Assembly (NCBI GenBank): GCA_009746045.1
Contig: RPFO01000264.1
Span: 372,001 to 436,000 of the forward strand
Reading direction: 5' to 3'
Source: Mesostigma viride
Taxonomy: Eukaryota > Streptophyta > Mesostigmatophyceae > Mesostigmatales > Mesostigmataceae
Length of the DNA: 64,000 nt
Below the pieces are notes generated by a model. That model saw nothing but the letters and a program-made list of their open reading frames with translations. It had not been told where the DNA came from and did not search any database. Shown one piece after another: positions 51,222 to 60,007 of this stretch. A program made the position numbers and the translations under genes. Positions within the stretch are counted from its first letter, which is position 1; each line of letters starts with the position of its first letter.

Positions 51222-52136
51222 TTATTGTTCTTTCCCCCCCCTTGTTTCCACCTCCCCCACTTTTGTTGTTTTTGTTTTTATCCCCCCCATTACCGCCTTT
51301 ACCTGGGCCACCAGCGACTGCATCTGCTTCTTGGAGAGCCCCGTACCTGAGGCTTCCTCCCCCTTTACCTGCTTCACCTTTACATCCTTGGCTGCAGCAG
51401 CAAACGGCTCTAGGCATTGCTGCACATAGGCCATTGCCTTCCTGAAGTCCTCCCACTTATCCTTCAGACCTGCCAGTATGACTGACAGGGTGGTAGGGTC
51501 CAGTTCTGCCTTTTGTAGCCATAGGTGTACTAGGTACTTGGCATTGAGCTTCTTCAGCTCCTCATCCCCTCTATGTACATGACATACTTTTTGTTGTCAC
51601 TCACATAGTCACGCTTATTGACCTTATACGCCTCTATCCACTGGAAGCCCTTAAGTACTTCTAAGTGCTCCCCCGTGGTAACAAGTGCCCTAAGGTCAAC
51701 CATGAACTGCGCCCACAACACATTTTCTGCCACGTCTACCCCGCTGCTGGCACGCTTTTGGTACAATTGTACCAACTGCTGGATAGGCTTGGCAGATTGA
51801 TGGATGGGTGTGGATGCACGTAGGGATGCAAACCAATCACGGACATTATCACTAGCATATGCATGTGACAACTTAAACAACCACTCCCTAGCTTCGTCCT
51901 GGGTATGGCCCTCTGGCAAACCCGGAAACACTAGCTTATCCTCTTTCTTTTTTGGATCAAACCTGGGCCTATTCAAGGCCATGTTGGAGGTTGTGGTCGT
52001 TCCTGCAGGTGGTGGCTGCTGCTGCTGCTGCTGTTGCTGTTGCTGCTGCTGCTGCTGCCGCTCCCCGCCCTCGTGCCGTGTTGGTGCAGACTCCTGGGTG
52101 CCGTGTCCTCCCCCGCCCTGGTTGCCCCCCTCTCTC
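51222..52136 (-). pseudogene. R9 gag with N-terminal poly-Gln (frameshifted)
   Basis: The main ATG may be 51982 (MALNRPRFDPKKKED); the frame is open upstream through a Gln15 tract (cag/caa repeat, 52015-52060) to a TGA at ~52134. Beyond it, an in-frame ATG (MAASRHGGEAGG, 52256) overlaps the end of the upstream ORF. Capsid-like domain: EAREWLFKLSHAYASDNVRD, LWAQFMVDLRALV. A one-base loss in a G run near 51570 (EGMRS-TGA against EGDEELKKLNAKYL) moves to a frame with KDKWEDFRKAMAYVQQCLEP and a Lys-rich end. Confidence 0.75.
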
Positions 52137-52247
52137 CGTCATCCTCCCCCTCGTCCCTCCTGCGTTTTTGCTGTGGCTGGCACGCCTCCTCCGGTGCCCT
52201 TCGCTTTGCTGGCTTCAGCGAGGCCACCAGCCTCGCCACCGTGTCTG

Positions 52248-53669
52248 CTAGCGGCCATGCTCCGCCGGGGTGAGCTCCCTCCCCTCGTCCAGCATCTGCT
52301 GGGCCAGTTGGAGTTGCCTCCGGATGTCCTCCCGGTGCGACAAGGTCGCTGGACCGGGTTCGCCCCGGTGCGTCACCCTGGTCCTTGCCGCTGTGCCGTC
52401 TCGGTTTGAAATGGTATGCGTGGGCTGCGACAAGAAATGGTACAGTTGCTCGGTGGAAATGCGCTCATCCGGCATTAAACCAAATTCAGCTCTTACCGCC
52501 TCCCCCATGCATCCCCTCACAGCAGCCTTCTTGATGTTCTTCGACATACGGCGTCGCTGCTTCAGCATACGCCTCTCCAGTCGGCCTACGCTTGCCTCCC
52601 AAATGGCCAGCTTCCGGCGGTAGCGCGCCTCGGCTTCCCTACGAGCCGGCCCCTGCAGTGGTGCCAACTCGGCGACCTTCCTGTATTTCCAGGTCTTCAT
52701 GTCGCGGGTGAGACGCTCACACCGCACCTTGGTGTGAGACATCTTCACCCTAATCCTCGCCGCGAGCGCCTCCGCCCTGTCGCGCTCTTGCTGCTCGCGC
52801 AGCTTCCTCTGCTCAATCGCCTCGCGCCTGCGCTGCTTCTTCGCCCTCTCCGCCTGGAAGACCTCCAGCCTCCGCTTGGCCTCCTTCTCGCGCTCCTGCA
52901 TAGCTGGTGTCATCTCCACCAGGTCTTCAGCGTCCGAAGCCGACGGGCCCGTCAGAGAAAACTCTGACTCTTGTAGCACCCCGTCGATCTCCCGCGGGAT
53001 CGTCTCGGACCTGCGAAGACGTTGAAAACAAGCCAGGTCGCCCCGCCTGACCACCTCGTAGGTCGGCGAGGCCGGCCTCCTCAGGGCCGCTCGGACCCTC
53101 GCAGCATCCTCCATCTGTGCTGCCCTCTCACGTGACCTCAGGTCCAGCCTCCTCTCCTCTGCTGACTCCTGCTCAGCCATGCGACGTGCCAGTGCCGCGT
53201 CGGCCTCCACCTGAGCCGAGCGTGCCTCATCCGCCGATGAGGGCTGCATGCCGAACAACCCGAGTGAGCTGGAGTCGGACTCCCCGCCCGACTCCCCACC
53301 AGTCTTTTCCCCCGACGAGGTGACACCCGGCCCCGCACCACATGGTGCATATGGCGGGCCCCGCGGTGCACGACCCACCACCGGCGTCGAACCCCTCACC
53401 CTACGCATTAGTGGAATGCGCACCACTTCCTGCACGACATCCCTATACGACGGGTCATCCTCCTCGATGTCGTCCGGGTGCGTCTCGTCCCGGGTCTGCC
53501 GGTCCAGAATTTCCTGGCGCAAGCTCGCCAAGTCCGAATCGGACGTCCCCGAGTCATCAGACAGCGGGGACGAAGACGACTGATACTGCGTGACTGATGG
53601 CGACTCCTCCTCCGAGGAGGTCGCGCCCATCGGGGCCTTGCCCTTGTTGTTGGGAGTCTTGGGAGCCAT
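52248..53669 (-). CDS. R9 extra ORF upstream of gag: charged coiled-coil protein
   Basis: ATG at 53669 (MAPKTPNNKGKAPMG), 473 codons, ~100 bp inside the 5' LTR. N-terminal ~150 residues acidic, Ser/Pro-rich and disordered. Residues ~190-400 form a long Arg/Lys/Glu coiled coil (AMQEREKEAKRRLEVFQ, EQRKLREQQERDRAEALAAR) and a very basic stretch. The end has TEQLYHFLSQPTHT and a final helix. It occupies the place of ORF1 in R3 and R8 but shows no visible similarity to them. Its TAG overlaps the ATG of a short gag leader frame. Function unknown; could be a nucleic-acid-binding structural protein. Confidence 0.75.
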   Translation of the reverse strand: MAPKTPNNKGKAPMGATSSEEESPSVTQYQSSSSPLSDDSGTSDSDLASLRQEILDRQTRDETHPDDIEEDDPSYRDVVQEVVRIPLMRRVRGSTPVVGRAPRGPPYAPCGAGPGVTSSGEKTGGESGGESDSSSLGLFGMQPSSADEARSAQVEADAALARRMAEQESAEERRLDLRSRERAAQMEDAARVRAALRRPASPTYEVVRRGDLACFQRLRRSETIPREIDGVLQESEFSLTGPSASDAEDLVEMTPAMQEREKEAKRRLEVFQAERAKKQRRREAIEQRKLREQQERDRAEALAARIRVKMSHTKVRCERLTRDMKTWKYRKVAELAPLQGPARREAEARYRRKLAIWEASVGRLERRMLKQRRRMSKNIKKAAVRGCMGEAVRAEFGLMPDERISTEQLYHFLSQPTHTISNRDGTAARTRVTHRGEPGPATLSHREDIRRQLQLAQQMLDEGRELTPAEHGR

Positions 53670-53772
53670 TGGTACAAAAAAGTAGGTAGAAAATGAAGTG
53701 GGTTTTCGCGAAATAAACGCTTTGAACGCTCGTCGTCTCTCACGCGTGTCTTTTACGGAGTTTTTTAATGCA
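53670..53772 (-). promoter_or_regulatory. R9 leader with non-canonical primer site
   Basis: Minus TGCATTAAAAAACTCCG follows the LTR end CATAACT. Confidence 0.5.
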
Positions 53773-54149
53773 AGTTATGGACACACTGAGCTGGGAATGC
53801 TTGGGCAGTGCCAAATGGCGTGTGTGTGAACGACGAGACACCTTGGCATTAGGATAGAATGGCACATATACTGCTGGTCAGCCGTCAATTGCGGCTGACC
53901 AGACTTTGCGTAAGTTAAGCCTAACTTACTGATCCTGGACGGACTAGACTATCAGTTACAACCTGATCTAGTCAGTCCTAACATGACAACTACAGTCCCG
54001 GTACTGAGGTACCGGCTCATCACATACTGAGTCTAGCCACGTGTCCATGCCACGACTGCTCTAGTCCAGCACCGTCCCAGTACCCAATTGGGCGCCGGCG
54101 GTGCTGGCACGTGTCCACTTAGGCTACAGGCGGGAGACTTAGACTAACT
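53773..54149 (-). repeat. R9 5' LTR
   Basis: 377 bp, plus-strand ends agttatggacac...agactaact. Matches 46665-47032 over its inner 368 bp. Confidence 0.9.
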
Positions 54150-54961
54150 CCCTTGAGATGCTGAAACTGCATGTCCACCTGGATCCTCGTGGTAGGAAAC
54201 TTGGCTCGTACATTCTGCAGGGCAGCCAGCAAGTACCTGTTCTTCATAGAAGGTAAATGCTCTAGCACCTTGTACTTTGTGTACCTGTCCACGCACACCA
54301 ACAGTTGCATTCCCCTGATGTGTTGGATATCACACTGCAGATCACCAATGCTCTGAGGTAGAGCTTTGGCATGTGATTTCCTGGGCTTGTTGGAGGACAA
54401 CTGGCACTTACACCGTGAGGCAGCTTGCTGACACGCCTTGAGAAGGGGTGCCCTGCCCATACGGAAGGCAAAGTTGTTGGACAAAGAAGTGGCATGCCCA
54501 AACATGTTGTGGATTCGGGCACCCAACTCCTGGTACACGGAGGAAGCAGTCCCTGGCACAGTCAGGACTGTGCTGTCAGGTTGTCCAGCATCACCATGCT
54601 GACTTCCATCCTGTTCTGACTCAGAGCCTGAGTCACCCTGCTCATGCCCAACACCTGGACCGCCAGCAGGGACCACATGCATACCACCAGAGGCCTTCAC
54701 ACCCCTGTGTGGTTGTACATTGGTTTCTCTCAAAATGAGAGGTCCACCCTCGTGCCCAGCACGAGGATGCATGGGGTCAGACATTCTTACAGCTGCACCA
54801 GCTGTCAAGGACGTCTTCATAGGAACCTGTACCTCTCCAGGTGACCTGGGGCCACCCTGAACCTGGAGATCACCCTCTTGTTGCCCAGATATAAAATCTG
54901 CATTGGAGCACCTGGCCTCCCCCTTGGGTGAATTAAGGTGTGTAGGGGTTGCCTCAGACAG
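54150..54961 (-). pseudogene. R8 pol start: linker and integrase first half
   Basis: Continues the gag frame after its TGA without another stop: LSEATPTHLNSPKG, an acidic Gly/Asp/Ser linker, then the H2C2 part ARIHNMFGHATSL...CKCQ, the core GDLQCDIQHIRGMQLL (Asp) and RIQVDMQFQH (Asp). At HLK R9 interrupts. Equivalent to R3 12994-12300. Confidence 0.85.
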
Positions 54962-56074
54962 TCACTGCTCCTTGTTTTCTTCTTGTTGACTGCCCTTTGA
55001 AGGCTGGCCTGCCTGGGACTTGTTCTTGTTGTTGTTTTTGTTGTTGTTATTCTTGTTGCTGCCTTGGCCCTGGGTCTTCTTGAAGCTGGGACACTCCTTC
55101 TTGATGTGCCCCCACCCCTTGCACAGGTAGCATTGGATCTTTGACTTGCCCTGGCCACCGCCCCCGTTGTCAGATGCGTTGCCCTGCTTGGGCTGACCAC
55201 CCACCCGCCTGAACACCGACTTGGAGTGTGACCTCCCGTCAGGGTCGGGTGAATGATTGGCCTTCCGCTTGTTGTGGTTGCCCCTACGCCCTCCTTGGCT
55301 TCTGTCAGCCTCAGACGATTTGGAGCCCCCCTGGGTACGCCCACCTGCCTGGGTTGCCTTCACTGCTGGCACTCCACCCTCAAACAGCTCCTCTGCCTCG
55401 AGTGCTTGTTTGATTATGACCTTGTAGGCCTTGAGGGTTGAGTGTGGGGCACACATGACCTTTAGAGATCCACGTGTGGCCTTATCCAGCCCAGAGACCT
55501 TCAACCAGTTGGTCAGGGCTATGTTGTCTGCCACGTTGAAACCGTGGGCCCTGCCTTCCTCAACCATTTTGCAATAGCTAAGGAAATTCTGGATGAGATC
55601 CCCCTTGACCTCCCACCCTTGATACTTGTCTTGCCAATGGATGCCGACCTTCTTGCGTTGGTCTTCCAGCAGCTCCTTCAGCTCAGCTACGTACAGCGCC
55701 CAGGCCTTATTGGCCTTCTTGCACTCCCTGGTCAGGTCCTTAATCTGGTCAGTACACTTTCCAAAAGTGCTACTTCCTATCCAGATCTGATAATAATTTG
55801 TTCCACCGTACAAGCTAGGGAACCCTTCCAATCCTTCCACAAACTCTTCAGCCTGCTTAGGCTTGGAGTCTGAGGTTACAGGCTGCAGCTGATTAACAAT
55901 TAAAAGACCCTGTGTGGTGAGATCAAATCCAGAGACAGCATGTGTATTATTATTAACAGGTACATTGGTAATCTCGCCGGTAACCCCCACGTCATCTACG
56001 TGGGCGGTCCCACTACCTGCACCTCCATTATTACCACTGGCTGGAGCACCCTTGCTACGGCGCCCGTCCGCCAT
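54962..56074 (-). CDS. R8 gag with CCHC zinc knuckle
   Basis: ATG at 56074 (MADGRRSKGAPAS), 370 codons, ending with CAG TGA CTG. Capsid-like helices: QAEEFVEGLEGFPSLYGG, LYVAELKELLEDQRKK and YKVIIKQALEAEELFEGG; basic Gly/Ser/Arg part; knuckle CYLCKGWGHIKKEC; Asn/Lys-rich tail. Same plan as R3 gag. The reading frame is intact. Confidence 0.88.
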   Translation of the reverse strand: MADGRRSKGAPASGNNGGAGSGTAHVDDVGVTGEITNVPVNNNTHAVSGFDLTTQGLLIVNQLQPVTSDSKPKQAEEFVEGLEGFPSLYGGTNYYQIWIGSSTFGKCTDQIKDLTRECKKANKAWALYVAELKELLEDQRKKVGIHWQDKYQGWEVKGDLIQNFLSYCKMVEEGRAHGFNVADNIALTNWLKVSGLDKATRGSLKVMCAPHSTLKAYKVIIKQALEAEELFEGGVPAVKATQAGGRTQGGSKSSEADRSQGGRRGNHNKRKANHSPDPDGRSHSKSVFRRVGGQPKQGNASDNGGGGQGKSKIQCYLCKGWGHIKKECPSFKKTQGQGSNKNNNNKNNNKNKSQAGQPSKGSQQEENKEQ

Positions 56075-56267
56075 GATGTACAACAAGCTGTCTTAGCAAA
56101 CACCAGAGTAAAGCAGCAAAAGAAAGTATGTACAACTGTCGACGAATGCCGCCTGCACCGGTGTCGCCGCCGCCCCCGCAAAACGCCGCTGAAAAGTCGA
56201 CTAAACGCCGACGAGCACTGGAAAAAAAAATTGGCCGACTTATTCAGTAGTCGAGGCCCCGGAAATC

Positions 56268-56997
56268 TCAGTACTCATATGTAAACTCAGGATCCTCCAT
56301 TTCCGGCGTGTGAGCCGGACCTGCACCGGTGTGAATCAAAACCGGTGTGTTCGCCGGGTTTTGCGTCGGATCGAAAATTGCGATGCGCCGACGCGCGACG
56401 AGACGAAGAGGATGAGTAAAAATGGAAAGCAACTCCCAGCCTGCGGGAATCCACTCTCGCAAGGCCGAGAGAAATGCGACCAGGTTTATAAGGACCTGTC
56501 GCTCGCGAGTGCGAACGCCGCGTGTAAGCAGCGAAAGCAATGCGATGTCCTGAAACAGATTTGTAGTGACCACCGGCGCGCCCCCCGTGCGCGTCGAGGC
56601 CCAGTTTTGCAAATTGCGCTGGTAGTAACCCGGTGAGCGAAGAAATTGCGTTGTCCACCTCCTCGATGGCGGTGGTGACCTCGTTCACCGAACGCAGGCC
56701 GCCTCGGACCTGAACCGTAAAATGTGAAAGAATATTTCGGATTTGGTCTAATGGGCCGCGAATCGCCGGCACCAGCTGCGGCAGACGGGGGTTCTCGGGA
56801 AAATCTCCCAGCAAAGGGAGAGCTGCTCGCTGTCGACGATGTAACTCGTCGAGGGAAACGGTGACTTCGTCAAGAAGTGCTTGCCACGATGGCGCAGCCG
56901 GCCGTGGCTCGCGCGGACGCGTAGCCGGTAATGGATCAGCCGCCGGAGCAGCTACCTCCTCGTCGGTGGGAATGCGGAATTCCTCGGAATTTGGCAT
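56268..56997 (-). pseudogene. R8 ORF1, homologue of R3 ORF1 (frameshifted)
   Basis: ATG at 56997 (MPNSEEFRIPTDEE), 25 bp inside the 5' LTR. Helical part: SWQALLDEVTVSLDELHRRQ, LDQIRNILSHFTVQ and VTTAIEEVDNAISSL. Near 56620 the frame shifts to LQNWASTRTGGAPVV, RQVLINLVAFLSALREW and HTPEMEDPEFTYEY, then TGA. The order and the NLVAFL / NLVAVL and TPEMEDPEF / TPEDVHFEW blocks match R3 ORF1. Function unknown. Confidence 0.65.
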
Positions 56998-57021
56998 GAT
57001 CGTGAAAAGGCGAGTAATACG
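56998..57021 (-). promoter_or_regulatory. R8 leader with non-canonical primer site
   Basis: Minus CGTATTACTCGCCTTTTC follows LTR end CACAACT. Confidence 0.5.
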
Positions 57022-57635
57022 AGTTGTGAGAGAGTTGCCCTGAATTCCGCCATGGTTCTTGCAGGAATGTTGCCTTTATTAAGAATAAGGAACACAGACG
57101 TAAGTCACGTCACTTCCAAGACTGCACGCAACACAGACGACAGGGTCGCAGTGCCAAGAGAACGTGCACGCAAGAACTAGCGTCCCGGTGCGACCAAGTC
57201 ACACATATAGCTTGCTAGGGACGCGTCCAAGTATTCAGCTGTACTGTCACAGCTGAACTGTCAATCAATTGATTACACAGACTCTGGCACGCCTTTGGCG
57301 CGCAGATCTATCAATTGTCCATACGGCTAGTCCTGTGGACCTATCCGTACACTACTCAGCATCAATTGTCTCATAGGTCCTGGCGCGCTACAGCACGCCT
57401 ACCTATCAATTGACCATCAAGTCCTGTACAAGTCCTGTCAACGTCCTGCGGACTATCAAAGTGACACTTGTACATCCTGTGTCCGCACGCGCCCACAGTG
57501 GCGCGCCGGGTACTGTCGGCACAGCCTAGGAAACGTCATAACTTTTACGTTCCTTAACCAAATGAGGCGTTCAAGGTGCCGTTGGAAAGAGCGTAACAAT
57601 CTCTATCCATCTAACGTAAATTCTTTACGTTAACT
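57022..57635 (-). repeat. R8 5' LTR
   Basis: 614 bp, plus-strand ends agttgtgagag...tttacgttaact; a few substitutions against 37206-37819. Confidence 0.93.
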
Positions 57636-57640
57636 CTCAT

Positions 57641-57840
57641 GCCTACCTCAACTCAGTAGCAGAATTGTTTAAGCGGTTAGAGAGCCATTTAGTTCCTCCT
57701 GATGCAGATTGGCAGGATAGATTAGCCTTTGGTACCTTGCAGCAGAGTACTAAACCGTTGAGGGAGTATATGAAAGAATTTGATGCACAGATGGTACGAA
57801 TTACAGGGTCAGCTCACTTCCTTATAGTGATTTCGGCACC
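57641..57840 (+). pseudogene. R7 gag, continuation after R8
   Basis: Resumes in frame from 37205: AYLNSVAELFKRLESHLV, DWQDRLAFGTLQQSTKPL and YMKEFDAQMVRITGS, typical of a retrotransposon gag capsid domain. After ~57810 the frame loses its gag character (a shift would give LPYSDFG) and R7 seems to end or be broken. Confidence 0.7.
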
Positions 57841-59126
57841 TCAATTAGTGAAAATTTTCGGTTCATTAGTACGGTTTACCCGAGAGATCTGGTCCGATAC
57901 TGATTAGTGACAATTCGTACCCGACCAAATCCGATCCGAAAGCACTAACGACGCGAATAATTAGTACATGCAACTCACTTCATTAGTATGATGGCGAGGT
58001 CGTCAGCTCGTGGAGCTATGGAGACGGCATTTCCCATTCTTGCTGCAAAAACAATCGTTTCAGAAAGAAATATGTGAAAAATCTCGTGCTTATGTGTATA
58101 ATTGCTACATTTCTCAGTCGGCAGCGCTCCACGCTGAGGTTGGAGTCATGCATATAGCGACCGATTGCGATGATCAAAGAATGAAAAACTGGGCTATCCG
58201 GAATCGTGTGAATCGTGTGCCTACAGCTGCCTACGTGACGCGATCACTTCAAAAAGGCGTCGAATGCGGGATACATCCATGGGCTCCATCGTACAGCATT
58301 TTTGGGGCGGACCGAGGTAGCTGCCGGTGGGAATGCCGTGAGAATACTGCGGAAACGTGCGTAAGTGAAAACTGGATACTGCTTGACCTCCGGAGCATCT
58401 GGTGAGCCGCAGTTCTGGTTTAGGGTGATAGGGTGGTTGAAAATGGAGGTCTAGTCAGGGTTTGTTATTGTTTGTTGCGTTTCTTGCTGGAATTTTATTT
58501 TCCGGTGCTGTCGGTGGCCGCTGAAGAAATTATTTGCGGGACCTAGGATGTGTGCTGTCCTTCCGTCTGGCACCGCTGCCGTGGATTCGACGGCCGCAAA
58601 CACCTGCATTGATAAATTGCCGCACCTGACTGCGTCAATGTTATGGATGCTCAGGGTATTATGGCGCCTTGAGTGTCATGTTGTCCATACGTCTTGCATA
58701 TGGCACTTTTGCCTCTTGCTGTTGGTTGCTTTGCTTTTATGCGCTTTATTTCATTTCCTTGGTGGGATTAGCCTGTGGAAGGCGGCCTCCCTCCTGCATC
58801 CTGTGTCGGCAGACATACTGACAGGCAGGATGAAGTGCAGGCAGAGGGGCAGGCGATCAGCCGTTTATATTTGCACACATGCTTGCCGCTGGTACGCTAG
58901 TTCGCGTGTATCTTTGCATGGTCATGTTTTGGCAGGCCTGGACAGATATGTTCAAATATGGTCGCATGCGTGCATGCACGCATGCATGAATGGGTTTACG
59001 CATGTTGCCAGCCACATAGGTAGGCACGTGGGAACGCTCGCAAGCTGACGACACTACCAGGGGTAGGTTCAGGCTGGTCTGGACCTGGAAGACACACAGG
59101 AGGCAGGCAGCCTTGGATGGTGTGGT
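57841..59126. other. Unassigned stretch
   Basis: No recognisable gene or element. An ORF of 131 codons (58010-58405, plus) and one of 166 codons (58548-59048, plus) have no motif I can place. Near 57850-57970 the word attagt occurs about six times, suggesting an old AT-rich repeat. 58963-58990 has gcatgcatg repeats. Confidence 0.4.
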
Positions 59127-59195
59127 GGGGAGGGAGGGAGGGAGGGAGGGAGGGAGGGAGGGAGGGAGGGAGGGAGGGAGGGAGGGAGGGAGGGA
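59127..59195. repeat. (GGGA)n microsatellite
   Basis: About 17 copies of ggga in an uninterrupted run on the plus strand. Confidence 0.95.
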
Positions 59196-59316
59196 GCCCT
59201 AAGCACACCTGGAATTGTACTCCACCACTAGTACAATTTGACTTTTTTTCAACTTTGTTATTTTGTACCTCTCTTAGGTCCAAAGGTAGGAGGTAAGTGT
59301 CTCATCATGTTTTGAC

Positions 59317-59690
59317 ACCGTTGCACCGTTGCACCGTTGCACCGTTGCACCGTTGCACCATAAAACTACCATTTTATGATTTTGTATGGTGTCACGAGGT
59401 AACCTAACGTCCAATACTAATGTTATAATGTCCACAAGCACTGCCTAAAGTGGGGTGCCACTGTGCCACCGTTGCACCGTTGCACCGTTGCACCGTTGCA
59501 CCGTTGCACCATAAAACTACCATTTTATGATGCTGTATGGTGTCACGAGGTAACATAACGTCCAATACTAATGTTATATTGCCCACAAGCACTGCCCAAC
59601 GTGGGGTGCCACTGTGCCACCGTTGCACCGTTGCACCGTTGCACCGTTGCACCGTTGCACCGTTGCACCGTTGCACCGTGCCACCGTGAC
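59317..59690. repeat. 8-bp minisatellite (gttgcacc)n in three blocks with a ~155-bp higher-order repeat
   Basis: Blocks at about 59317-59358, 59466-59512 and 59618-59690. The ~110 bp after blocks 1 and 2 (ataaaactaccattttatga ... caagcactgcc) are nearly the same, so the whole is a tandem repeat with period ~155 bp. The inverse form (ggtgcaac)n lies at 62524-62576, beyond the gene at 60008-62407. Confidence 0.9.
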
Positions 59691-60007
59691 ATGTCTTGAC
59701 ACATCATTTTTTGACTTTTCCTACGCAAGTAATGCAAGCACATGGCAAAATAAAATATTGATGATTACTTTAGACAAATATTAATTGATTATCAGCATTG
59801 TCTCCAATGTCTCCTACATGTAACATATGGAGAAGCAAGTACTACGTGATCGCAACCACAATTCCTTTGTTCGCCAACTAATACATCACAGCATAAAAAA
59901 GCTGAATAAATGGCTGAAAACTGACAAAGAGGTGCAAACACGATCAATATGAACATGAACCATAATAAACTGGTTCCCCTCGCTCATTTGCATCTTGCGA
60001 GTACGGC

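Larger units (their letters stand above)
46665..54149 (-). mobile_element. R9: HxDD-lineage LTR retrotransposon inside R8 integrase
   Basis: LTRs 46665-47032 and 53773-54149 (one mismatch in 368 bp by eye). Interior from 5': coiled-coil ORF, gag, zinc knuckles/integrase, protease-RT-RNase H. The left LTR lacks the last 9 bp (agttatgga) present at the right, and no target duplication is found (right flank ccctt, left flank gggat), so the left end was damaged after or during insertion. The box is WHGDD, as in R4. Confidence 0.9.
37206..57635 (-). mobile_element. R8: HxDD-lineage retrotransposon holding R9, T and a LINE
   Basis: 614-bp LTRs at both ends with TSD ctcat (37201-37205 and 57636-57640); excision restores R7 gag (ASH|AYLNSVAELF). 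Pieces: 3' UTR and RNase H/RT/protease 37820-41043, linker 45057-45112, integrase second half 46179-46664, integrase first half 54150-54964, gag 54962-56074, ORF1 56268-56997. Closest in this window to R3 (same SLHGDD box, DTNS protease and ORF1). Several one-base deletions disable pol. Confidence 0.92.

Noticed and set aside
51560..51580. Programmed -1 shift at GAGGGGATG in R9 gag, with the same word in R8 RT
   Set aside because: It does not fit X XXY YYZ, lies at unrelated positions in the two elements, and is explained by loss of one G from a run of five.
59127..59195. Telomeric or G-quadruplex regulatory element
   Set aside because: A simple GGGA microsatellite without telomere-type units; any structure is speculative.
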